The translations under genes were made by a program, and so were the position numbers. Below the pieces are notes generated by a model. It searched no databases. It saw only the letters and a list, made by a program, of their open reading frames with translations, and had not been told where the DNA came from. Of a stretch of DNA of 15,097 bases, positions 1 to 5,695 are shown in pieces. This DNA comes from RAM1 sp040376925 (GTDB lineage: Bacteria; Pseudomonadota; Gammaproteobacteria; Burkholderiales; Burkholderiaceae_C). The number at the start of each line of letters is the position of its first letter. Within the stretch, counting starts at the first letter, position 1. The DNA lies in assembly GCA_040376925.1 (NCBI GenBank), contig JBEIPU010000099.1, forward strand, positions 1-15,097. The letters run 5' to 3'.

Positions 1-122
1 GGGTCGTTGTAGTTGGCCACCAGTTGCGAGAAAGCCCGCGCTGCCTCGACGATGCGGTCGCCGTGCTGGTTGAACAGTTCGAAAAAATTGCCTTCGCGCG
101 GCATCAGCTTGCCAAACAGCAT
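1..122 (-). CDS. DUF47 / PhoU-like phosphate transport regulator, N-terminal part only
   Basis: The first 40 residues are visible, beginning MLFGKLMPREGNFFELFN and continuing with a QHGDRIVEAA stretch; the rest lies beyond the left edge. This N-terminus is typical of the DUF47 family (TIGR00153, distant PhoU relatives), helical cytosolic proteins usually encoded next to a Pit-type low-affinity phosphate transporter and thought to modulate its activity. The ATG is well supported: AGGAG lies 7 bases upstream. Three tandem Pho-like half-sites lie 20 to 48 bases upstream (142-170), which fits a phosphate role. A pit gene just outside the window is expected from family context but cannot be seen. 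Family call is confident despite the short stretch; exact function is inference. Confidence 0.8.
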   Translation of the reverse strand, partial: MLFGKLMPREGNFFELFNQHGDRIVEAARAFSQLVANYND

Positions 123-141
123 CGCTTCGCTCCTGGGGAAT

Positions 142-170
142 ATGTCAAATATATGACGTTCTTGTGACAG
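142..170 (-). promoter_or_regulatory. Three tandem Pho-box half-sites upstream of the DUF47 gene
   Basis: Read on the minus strand, the half-sites are CTGTCAC (170-164), ACGTCAT (159-153) and TTGACAT (148-142), each separated by exactly 4 bases (AAGA, ATAT). The enterobacterial Pho box is two CTGTCAT-like heptamers 4 bases apart. Matches here are 6/7, 5/7 and 5/7, and the 11-base period is kept across all three. Only a weak -10 (TATTCC, 142-137) sits at the expected distance from the first two units, as is common for activator-dependent promoters. No such site was noticed in front of the other non-phosphate genes. Confidence 0.6.
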
Positions 171-186
171 CCCGGGAGTTTAACCG

Positions 187-201
187 GCGGGTCGCGCCCG
201 C
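187..201 (-). terminator. Short GC hairpin after the DMT gene
   Basis: A perfect 5-base inverted repeat, GCGGG and CCCGC with a 5-base loop, starts 4 bases past the stop codon of the DMT gene. There is no clear T-run after it on the minus strand, so intrinsic termination is only a possibility. Confidence 0.25.
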
Positions 202-204
202 TGC

Positions 205-573
205 TCAGCCGCTTCGGAAGATGAAATACACCGCCCCCACCATGCACAGCGCCGCCCAGAGGTAGTCCAGCTTGAACGGCTCCTTGAGGTAGAACATCGC
301 AAACGGCACGAACACAGCCAGTGTGATCACTTCCTGCATGATCTTGAGCTGGCCGACGGTAAAGCCGGCCTGCTGGAAACCGATGCGGTTGGCCGGCACC
401 TGCAGCATGTACTCAAACAGTGCAATGCCCCAGCTGACCAGCGCCGCGATGTACCAGGGCGCGGTTGCCTGGTTCTTCAGGTGACCGTACCAGGCAAAGG
501 TCATGAAAATGTTGGAGGCCACCAGCAGCAGGATGGTCTGCAACGACACCGGAATGGATTGAAGCGCGGTCAT
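205..573 (-). CDS. DMT-family small membrane protein (DUF486)
   Basis: A 122-residue hydrophobic protein with four predicted membrane helices (about residues 11-28, 40-57, 78-96, 102-119). The segment NIFMTFAWYGHLK and the later VGQLKIMQEVITL, FVPFAMFYLKEP and AALCMVGAVYFIF segments are characteristic of the DUF486 / DMT superfamily, which resembles half of an EamA transporter or a small multidrug resistance protein. Four-helix proteins of this type probably act as dimers in the inner membrane; the substrate is unknown. The ATG shares two bases with the start of the pseudouridine synthase gene on the other strand. No Shine-Dalgarno is visible, but GATAAT lies 6 bases before the ATG, so a leaderless transcript is possible. 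Family certain, function unknown. Confidence 0.87.
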   Translation of the reverse strand: MTALQSIPVSLQTILLLVASNIFMTFAWYGHLKNQATAPWYIAALVSWGIALFEYMLQVPANRIGFQQAGFTVGQLKIMQEVITLAVFVPFAMFYLKEPFKLDYLWAALCMVGAVYFIFRSG

Positions 574-1225
574 GGCGGAATTATCGGGGGCGACCCTTGT
601 TCATGTGGACGACCACCTGCTGGTGGCCGACAAGCCCGCCGGGCTGCTGTGCGTGCCCGGGCGCGGGGAGGCCGGGCGCGACTGCCTGTCGGCCCGCGTG
701 CAGCAGCGCTACCCCGACGCGCTCATCGTGCACCGGCTGGACATGGGTACCTCGGGCCTGTGCGTTCTGGCGCGCGGGCCCGAGGTACAACGCCGCCTGA
801 GCATGGCGTTTGCCGCGCGCGAGGTGCACAAGCGTTACGTCGCCGTCGTGCACGGGTGCCTGCAGGGGTTACCTGATGGCGCCTGGTCCACCATCGACCT
901 GCCGCTGATGCCCGACTGGCCCAACCGCCCGCTGAGCAAGGTGGACCAGGTTCATGGCAAACCCAGCCTGACGCGCTGGCGGGCGCTGGCCTGCGACGCA
1001 GCGGCCCACACCACCCGCGTGGAGCTGGAGCCCGTGACGGGCCGCTCCCACCAGTTGCGCCTGCACTTGCAGGCCATCGGCCACCCCATTCTGGGCGACG
1101 CCCTGTACGCGCCGCCGCCGGTGCAGGCCATGGCCGCACGCCTGCTGCTGCATGCCACGGCCATCACACTGCCCCACCCGACCACCGGCGAGCCGCTGTC
1201 GCTGCAAAGCCCTGTCCCGTTCTGA
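572..1225 (+). CDS. RluA-family RNA pseudouridine synthase
   Basis: A 217-residue protein that isomerises specific uridines to pseudouridine in rRNA and/or tRNA. The catalytic signature HRLDMGTSGL lies at residues 54-63, with D57 as the expected nucleophile. The early DDHLLVADKPAGLL motif (about 13-26) and the TGRSHQLRLHL motif (156-166) are both intact. There is no N-terminal S4 domain, and the length matches E. coli RluA (219 residues), which modifies 23S U746 and tRNA U32; related single-domain enzymes (TruC, RluC-like) differ in target, so the substrate is not assigned. The chosen ATG overlaps the start codon of the divergent DMT gene; a GTG at 605 is possible but would cut into the conserved N-terminus. 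No clear Shine-Dalgarno is visible. Confidence 0.9.
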   Translation: MAELSGATLVHVDDHLLVADKPAGLLCVPGRGEAGRDCLSARVQQRYPDALIVHRLDMGTSGLCVLARGPEVQRRLSMAFAAREVHKRYVAVVHGCLQGLPDGAWSTIDLPLMPDWPNRPLSKVDQVHGKPSLTRWRALACDAAAHTTRVELEPVTGRSHQLRLHLQAIGHPILGDALYAPPPVQAMAARLLLHATAITLPHPTTGEPLSLQSPVPF

Positions 1226-1279
1226 GGAACTCCACAGCACGCACCAGCCTCTGACCAGCAGCCCTACCGCAGACACACC

Positions 1280-1915
1280 ATGCCTGAAACCACCGCCTTG
1301 CCAGCCCTGTCCCGTCGCACCGTTGCTGCAGCGCTGATCGCCCTGCCCGCCGTCTGGACCGGGGCCCGCGCGCAGATGCCCGCAGCGCGCCGCGCGACCC
1401 CGTCGCAGACAGAAGGCCCTTTCTACCCCGTGGAATTGCCCAAGGACAGCGACGCCGACCTGCTGCGCAACGGCACGCTGAGCTACGCCCGCGGCCAGCC
1501 CGTGTGGCTGGACGGCAGCGTGAGCGACCTGCAGGGCAAGCCGGTGGCCGGCGCCCAGGTGGAGATCTGGCAGTGCGACGAGGCCGGTCATTACCACCAC
1601 CCGGGCGACGGCGGCCGGGCCGACAAGGCGTTCCAGGGCTTTGGCAAGGTGGTGGCCGGTGCCGACGGGCGCTACCGTTTCCGCACCATCAGGCCGGTGG
1701 CCTATGCGGGCCGCACGCCGCACATTCACGTGAAAGTCCGCCTGGGCCAGCGCGAGCTGCTGACCACGCAGCTGTATGTGGCGGGCGACCCCGGCAACGA
1801 GCGCGATTTCATCTGGCGGCGCATGGACGCCCAGGACCGGGCCGCGGTCACGGTGCCGTTTGCGAAAGGCCCTGAGGGCCTGACGGCGAATTTTCCGGTC
1901 ATCATTGCGGCATGA
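1280..1915 (+). CDS. Exported intradiol ring-cleavage dioxygenase (protocatechuate 3,4-dioxygenase-like)
   Basis: A 211-residue member of the intradiol dioxygenase family, non-heme Fe(III) enzymes that open catechol-type rings between the hydroxyls. The four iron ligands appear intact: Y105 (GHYHHPGD), Y142 (PVAYAG), H148 and H150 (TPHIHV); R145, three residues before the first His, matches a conserved active-site Arg. The substrate-side motif TEGPFYP is at 44-50. Residues 11-31 (SRRTVAAALIALPAVWTGARA) form a Tat-like signal with twin Arg and an ARA cleavage site, so the enzyme is probably folded with iron and exported. Tat-exported single-chain intradiol proteins are common but poorly characterised, and the usual alpha/beta partner is absent. 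The stop codon overlaps the next gene by 4 bases (ATGA). No clear Shine-Dalgarno. Aromatic substrate unknown. Confidence 0.9.
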   Translation: MPETTALPALSRRTVAAALIALPAVWTGARAQMPAARRATPSQTEGPFYPVELPKDSDADLLRNGTLSYARGQPVWLDGSVSDLQGKPVAGAQVEIWQCDEAGHYHHPGDGGRADKAFQGFGKVVAGADGRYRFRTIRPVAYAGRTPHIHVKVRLGQRELLTTQLYVAGDPGNERDFIWRRMDAQDRAAVTVPFAKGPEGLTANFPVIIAA

Positions 1916-2649
1916 CGCAACAACACCTCACCATCCTCACCGGCGCCTCGCGCGGCATGGGCCTGGCAATGGCCCAGCAACTGCTGGCCGCCGGCCACCA
2001 CCTGCTGTGCCTGTCGCGCAACGCCAACCCCGCACTGGCTTCTGCCTCGTGCGAACAATGGACCGTGGACCTGGCCGACCCCGCGCCCGTCGCCGCGCGG
2101 CTGGCTGAATGGCTGGCCGCGCAAGCCACCCCGGCTTCGGCCACGCTGATCAACAACGCCGGGCTGATCCCGGCCATTGCGCCCGTGGGCGACATCGCCG
2201 CCAGCGACCTGGCCCGTGCCATGCGCGTGGACCTGGAAGCCCCGATGCTGCTGACCGGCGCCTTCCTGCGCGCCACGGCCGCCTGGCCGGTGCCGCGCAA
2301 GGTGCTCAATATTTCATCGGGCCTGGGCCGCCGGGCGATGGCCTCGCAGGCCGCCTACTGCGCAGCCAAGGCCGGCATGGACCACTTCACGCGCAGCGTG
2401 GCCCTGGAAGAGGCGCTGGCACCCAACGGCGCCCGGGTCTGTTCACTGGCGCCCGGCGTGATCGACACCGACATGCAGGTCCAGCTGCGCAGCGCCGACA
2501 GCGCGGCCTTTCCCGACATCGGCAACTTCATCGGCATGAAGGAAAAAGGCCAGCTCAGCTCGCCGCAGGATGCGGCGGCCAAGGTGCTGGGCTACCTGAG
2601 CCGGCCGGACTTCGGCGCGAACCCTGTGGCTGATGTGCGGGATCAGTAA
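1912..2649 (+). CDS. Short-chain dehydrogenase/reductase (SDR), sepiapterin-reductase-like
   Basis: A 245-residue classical SDR, a cytosolic NAD(P)(H)-dependent oxidoreductase. The dinucleotide motif TGASRGMG is at 10-17, with S13-R14 suggesting NADP(H). NNAG is at 81-84, the catalytic Ser in ISSG (134-137), and YCAAK at 149-153 supplies Tyr149 and Lys153. The LAPGVIDTDMQ segment (179-189) is the usual PG motif. The Asn normally found in helix 4 appears as Asp in VDLEAP. Layout resembles sepiapterin-reductase/YueD-like SDRs, but the substrate cannot be read. The start overlaps the end of the intradiol dioxygenase gene (ATGA), indicating translational coupling. The 3' end overlaps the convergent ppk2 gene by 7 bases, leaving no room for a separate terminator. 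Confidence 0.9.
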   Translation: MTQQHLTILTGASRGMGLAMAQQLLAAGHHLLCLSRNANPALASASCEQWTVDLADPAPVAARLAEWLAAQATPASATLINNAGLIPAIAPVGDIAASDLARAMRVDLEAPMLLTGAFLRATAAWPVPRKVLNISSGLGRRAMASQAAYCAAKAGMDHFTRSVALEEALAPNGARVCSLAPGVIDTDMQVQLRSADSAAFPDIGNFIGMKEKGQLSSPQDAAAKVLGYLSRPDFGANPVADVRDQ

Positions 2650-3551
2650 ATTTCGGGGACGATGAGGTCGGGGGGCACCGGGCGGCGCGCGTAATCATCG
2701 TGGCGCACGCGCTCGGGCAGCACCACGGCCGGGCGCTCAGTCTCGCTGTAGGGCATCTGGCCCAGCAGGTGGTGGATGCAGTTCAGCCGGGCCTTTTTCT
2801 TGTCGTCGGCCTGCACCACCCACCAGGGCGCGTCGGGTGTGTGGGTGCGCTCCAGCATGATTTCCTTGGCGCGGGTGTATTCCTCCCAGCGCCGGCGTGA
2901 CTCCAGGTCCATGGGGCTCAACTTCCACTGCTTGAGCGGGTCCTGGATGCGGCCCAGAAAGCGCGAATGCTGCTCCTCGTCCGAAATCGAGAACCAGTAC
3001 TTGATGAGCTGGATGCCCGAGCGCACAAGCATTTTCTCGAACTCGGGCACGCTGCGGAAGAACTCCTCGTACTGGTCGTCGGTGCAAAAGCCCATGACGC
3101 GTTCCACGCCTGCGCGGTTGTACCAGCTGCGGTCAAACAGCACCATCTCGCCCGCGGCCGGCAGGTGCGACACATACCGCTGGAAGTACCACTGCGTACG
3201 CTCGCGGTCGTTGGGCGCGGGCAGCGCGGCCACGCGGGCCACGCGCGGGTTCAGCCGCTGGGTGATGCGCTTGATCACGCCGCCCTTGCCCGCCGCGTCG
3301 CGGCCTTCAAACACGATCACCACCTTGTGGCCGGTCTGCACCACCCAGTCCTGCAGCTTGACCAGCTCGCCCTGCAGGCGAAACAGCTCCCGGAAATAGT
3401 GGCGGCGCTGCTCCCGGTGCCCGGCCGTGACCCGGCCGGCGGCCAGCTCGTCGGCGGTTGCGTCCTCACGCTCCATCTCCAGCTCTTCGTCATAGCTGTC
3501 CAGCAGGTCGCGGTGGATGCGCGCCAGCAGTTCGTCGTCGTGGTCAGTCAC
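2643..3551 (-). CDS. ppk2: Polyphosphate kinase 2 (PPK2), one-domain type
   Basis: A protein of about 302 residues that transfers phosphate between polyphosphate and nucleoside di- or monophosphates. Walker A EGRDAAGKGG (about 82-91) and the Walker B/lid region LFDRSWYNRAGVERVMGF (about 138-155) are complete, as are the PPK2 segments QWYFQRYVSHLP, RSGIQLIKYWFS and PWWVVQADDKKKARLN. The length is like the short class I enzymes (about 300 residues), which mainly interconvert NDP and NTP; class cannot be proved by reading. I place the start at GTG 3551, since GAAAGG lies 8 bases upstream of it; a TTG at 3557 is only 2 bases from that site and less likely. A candidate Pho box lies 48 bases upstream (3599-3616), suggesting induction on phosphate starvation. 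The 3' end overlaps the convergent SDR gene. Confidence 0.93.
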   Translation of the reverse strand: MTDHDDELLARIHRDLLDSYDEELEMEREDATADELAAGRVTAGHREQRRHYFRELFRLQGELVKLQDWVVQTGHKVVIVFEGRDAAGKGGVIKRITQRLNPRVARVAALPAPNDRERTQWYFQRYVSHLPAAGEMVLFDRSWYNRAGVERVMGFCTDDQYEEFFRSVPEFEKMLVRSGIQLIKYWFSISDEEQHSRFLGRIQDPLKQWKLSPMDLESRRRWEEYTRAKEIMLERTHTPDAPWWVVQADDKKKARLNCIHHLLGQMPYSETERPAVVLPERVRHDDYARRPVPPDLIVPEIY

Positions 3552-3598
3552 AGGCAAGGCCTTTCAGGGTTCAAACTTCCTGAGGCTACAGCCCGTAC

Positions 3599-3616
3599 AT
3601 GGCAGGCGGATGACAG
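3599..3616 (-). promoter_or_regulatory. Candidate Pho box upstream of ppk2
   Basis: On the minus strand the site reads CTGTCAT-CCGC-CTGCCAT (3616 to 3599). The first heptamer matches the Pho-box half-site perfectly, the second matches 6 of 7, and the spacer is the canonical 4 bases. It lies in the 78-base gap between the stress-protein gene and ppk2, pointing at ppk2. Ten bases downstream is a poor -10 (TAGCCT), as expected of a PhoB-dependent promoter. Binding is not shown. Confidence 0.6.
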
Positions 3617-3629
3617 CCAGGGAAGCTAC

Positions 3630-4067
3630 CTAACCCCGCACCACCAGCACCGGCAGCGTGGTGTGCGACAGCACGCGCTGCGTCACGCTGCCCAGCAAAA
3701 GCTTTTCAATGCCGTGGCGGCCATGGGAGCCCATGACGATCAGGTCGGCGCCGGCGGACGCCGCCGCCTGCAGGATGCCCTCGTGCACCACATGGCCCTC
3801 GATCACCTTCTGCTCGCACGGCAGGCCTGCTGTGGCCAATGCGCTGGTGGCGGCAGCCAGCGCCTGGTTGGCGCTGGCCGTGGCGGCGCTCATGTACTCC
3901 GTCTGGCCCAGCGCGTAGTCCGCGCCCACGCCCACAAAGGGGTAGTAGTCAATGACGTTGATGACCGTGACGCGGCTGCCAAACGCCCGGGCCAGGGCAA
4001 CTGCCTTGTCCACGGCAAGCAGCGCGGTCCCCGAGCCATCCACGGGGACAAGGATGTGGCTGAACAT
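3630..4067 (-). CDS. Universal stress protein, UspA family
   Basis: A 145-residue single-domain Usp protein, a cytosolic alpha/beta fold that usually dimerises and whose expression rises with starvation or respiratory stress. The N-terminus FSHILVPVDGS is the first strand and phosphate-contacting Asp. The ATP-binding motif G-2X-G-9X-G-S is complete at 113-127 (GSHGRHGIEKLLLGS), so this is likely the nucleotide-binding (MJ0577-like) subgroup. It ends in the typical LPVLVVRG strand. GAGG lies about 6 bases before the ATG. The 2OG dioxygenase gene ends 33 bases upstream on the same strand and ppk2 follows 78 bases downstream, so readthrough in either direction is possible. Its specific role is not known. 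Confidence 0.9.
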   Translation of the reverse strand: MFSHILVPVDGSGTALLAVDKAVALARAFGSRVTVINVIDYYPFVGVGADYALGQTEYMSAATASANQALAAATSALATAGLPCEQKVIEGHVVHEGILQAAASAGADLIVMGSHGRHGIEKLLLGSVTQRVLSHTTLPVLVVRG

Positions 4068-4100
4068 GATGTGCCTCGCTTTGCAGAGTACACACCCAAT

Positions 4101-4880
4101 CTATACCCGCGTGCGCGCCCCCGTCTGTAGGACGGCCCCCTGAAATCCGCCCGCGCGGCAGGTCACCACCAGCGTATCGCGGTGGCCGCCTTCGGCCGTG
4201 GGCTGGATGGGGGTGGACTCATGGATCACGCGCGCGTCGTCCAGCAGCAGCGCAGACCAGGGCTCGGTCAGCGTGAAGCGCTGGCCGTTGGGGCCATCGG
4301 CCTCGAACACACGCGTCTCGCCGCCCTTGATGCCGGTGCGCCCCACCAGGAACACCGCCACCAGGTCCACGCCGTCGCGGTGCGCGCCCTCGGGCGTGGG
4401 CCGGCCGATGCCGTCGGTGGTGTCAATGCGGAACTGGTGCGCCTCCACATGCCAGGGCTGCGGGCCCTTGAGGGCCGAGCTCACGCGGCCGAGCCAGCAC
4501 AGCAGCCGGTTCCATGCGGGCCGCGCGACGTCCGACGCCGCCATGGGCTCGAACCAGCGCTCCATGCCGCCATGCAGCGCGTTGTATTCCACCGGCTGCC
4601 AGTGGGCACGGTGCGGCACGGGTTGCACGGTGTCGCCGTCCACCACAAAGCAGGAATGGCGCCGCCGCCGGTAGCGCCCGCCGTCCTTGAGGTAGGCATC
4701 GTGCGGCATGCCGTCCCAGCCGGGTGTCATGGCCATGAGGTCAGCCAGACTGCAGCCGGCCAGCTCGCACACACCCTGGGGGCTGAGCACCGCAAAGCCC
4801 TGCGATTGCAGCAAAACCGTGGCGTCGCCGGGTGCGCACGCCGGCGGGAAAAACGTAGGGGAACTCATTTTTTCAAGCAT
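4101..4880 (-). CDS. 2OG-Fe(II) dioxygenase family protein (BsmA/IDO-like, PF10014)
   Basis: About 259 residues. The iron-binding facial triad is visible as H167-x-D169 (GAHRDGVDL) and H220 (VIHESTPI), with R234 (GHRDTLVV) as the likely 2-oxoglutarate anchor. Motifs such as HQFRIDTTDGIGRPTPEG and GGETRVFE fit PF10014, which includes BsmA and the Bacillus L-isoleucine 4-hydroxylase. A free amino acid or small molecule is therefore a reasonable but unproven substrate. Start: ATG 4880 (MLEKMSSPTFF) or ATG 4868 (MSSPTFF); neither has a clear Shine-Dalgarno. The frame stays open back to 4943, but that extension is not family-like. It is divergent from the hemerythrin gene (88-base gap) and is followed by the stress-protein gene on the same strand. 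Confidence 0.82.
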   Translation of the reverse strand: MLEKMSSPTFFPPACAPGDATVLLQSQGFAVLSPQGVCELAGCSLADLMAMTPGWDGMPHDAYLKDGGRYRRRRHSCFVVDGDTVQPVPHRAHWQPVEYNALHGGMERWFEPMAASDVARPAWNRLLCWLGRVSSALKGPQPWHVEAHQFRIDTTDGIGRPTPEGAHRDGVDLVAVFLVGRTGIKGGETRVFEADGPNGQRFTLTEPWSALLLDDARVIHESTPIQPTAEGGHRDTLVVTCRAGGFQGAVLQTGARTRV

Positions 4881-4968
4881 AACTGAGCGCCAGCGCACGC
4901 AAACCTGCGCCAGATCAAAGCCACATGCGGCGCGCGCCAGCACACTCGCCAGTCAACCCGGAGCTGAC

Positions 4969-5418
4969 ATGCACACACTGCAATGGAGCGACGCCCTGTC
5001 GCTGGACCTGCCACTGATGGACGACACCCACCGTGAATTTGTGGACTTGCTGGCCCAGGCCGCGCAGGCAGGCGACGGCGCCCTGCTGCCGGCCTGGCAG
5101 CAACTGATTGATCACACGCAGGACCATTTCGACCGGGAAGACCGCTGGATGGCTGACACCGGGTTTTCGGCAACGCATTGCCACACCACGCAACACCGGG
5201 TGGTGCTGCAGGTCATGCGCGAAGGCGCACGCCGAGGCCAGGGCGGCGACCTGGCGCTGGTGCGCCAGATGGTGTCGGAGCTGGCGCTGTGGTTCCCCCA
5301 GCATGCGCAGAGCATGGACGCAGCACTGGCGCTGCATGTGCGGCGCGTGGGGTACGACACGGCCACCGGCACCGTGCGCATGCCGGCCTGCCACGCCGTC
5401 GAGGCTACGCTACCTTGA
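4969..5418 (+). CDS. Bacteriohemerythrin (hemerythrin-like di-iron O2-binding protein)
   Basis: A 149-residue single-domain hemerythrin. All seven expected di-iron ligands are present with canonical spacing: H21 (DDTHREF), H53 and E57 (DHFDRED), H72 and H76 (HCHTTQH), H112 and D117 (PQHAQSMD). The opening LQWSDALSLDLPLMDDTH is the standard N-terminal loop. Such cytosolic proteins bind O2 reversibly and may deliver, store or sense oxygen, or handle iron. The ATG at 4969 has GGAG 6 bases upstream; the frame is open further upstream, but that part is opposite the 2OG dioxygenase gene and not hemerythrin-like. After about residue 128 there is a short tail (GYDTATGTVRMPACHAVEA) beyond the core. 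The 3' end overlaps the convergent DUF427 gene by 14 bases. Divergence from an O2-using dioxygenase is suggestive only. Confidence 0.92.
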   Translation: MHTLQWSDALSLDLPLMDDTHREFVDLLAQAAQAGDGALLPAWQQLIDHTQDHFDREDRWMADTGFSATHCHTTQHRVVLQVMREGARRGQGGDLALVRQMVSELALWFPQHAQSMDAALALHVRRVGYDTATGTVRMPACHAVEATLP

Positions 5419-5683
5419 CGCCCTTCCAGAATGCCACTCGCCCGCGCACCATGTCGGCTTCGGGCTTGGGGTCGGCGTAATACCACACGGCATCCAGGTT
5501 GAGCTCGCCGTCCACGATCAGCGAGTAGTAGCTGGCCTGGCCCTTCCAGGCGCAGGTGGTCTTGTGGTTGCTGAAGGTGACGTACTCGCGCTTGAGCGAC
5601 GTCTCGGGGAAGTAATGGTTGCCCTCGACCACCACGGTGTCGTCGCTCTCGGCGATGACGGTGTCTTTCCAGGTTGCTTTCAT
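5405..5683 (-). CDS. DUF427 domain protein, last gene of the egt operon
   Basis: A 92-residue protein that is almost entirely one DUF427 domain: VVEGNHYFPETSL (18-30), YVTFSNHKTTCAWKGQASYYSL (34-55) and AVWYYADPKPEA (65-76) are the family's conserved segments, including the Cys-Trp-Lys-Gly turn at 44-48. It is a small cytosolic mostly-beta protein; no activity is assigned to the family as far as I know. It has the best Shine-Dalgarno of the operon (AGGAGG, 8 bases before ATG), and that site overlaps the egtD stop codon (TAGGAGG), so it is almost surely co-transcribed with egtB-egtD and may be translationally coupled. A role linked to ergothioneine is inference from position only. It converges on the hemerythrin gene with a 14-base overlap. 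Confidence 0.88.
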   Translation of the reverse strand: MKATWKDTVIAESDDTVVVEGNHYFPETSLKREYVTFSNHKTTCAWKGQASYYSLIVDGELNLDAVWYYADPKPEADMVRGRVAFWKGVKVA

Positions 5684-5695
5684 CAGAGGTGCCTC

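Noticed and set aside
3552..3557. TTG start for ppk2 at 3557
   Set aside because: It is only 2 bases from the GAAAGG ribosome site; the in-frame GTG at 3551 has normal spacing.
2967..4130. Plus-strand frame opposite ppk2 and the stress-protein gene
   Set aside because: No recognisable domain; the minus-strand genes have intact Walker and Usp motifs.
4911..4919. ATCAA-type half-site resembling FNR/ANR in the 2OG-dioxygenase/hemerythrin gap
   Set aside because: The opposite half (TTGAT four bases away) matches only about 2 of 5 positions.
4881..4943. N-terminal extension of the 2OG dioxygenase from a start at 4943
   Set aside because: The extra 21 residues are not family-like and use up most of the divergent promoter gap; two later ATGs fit better.
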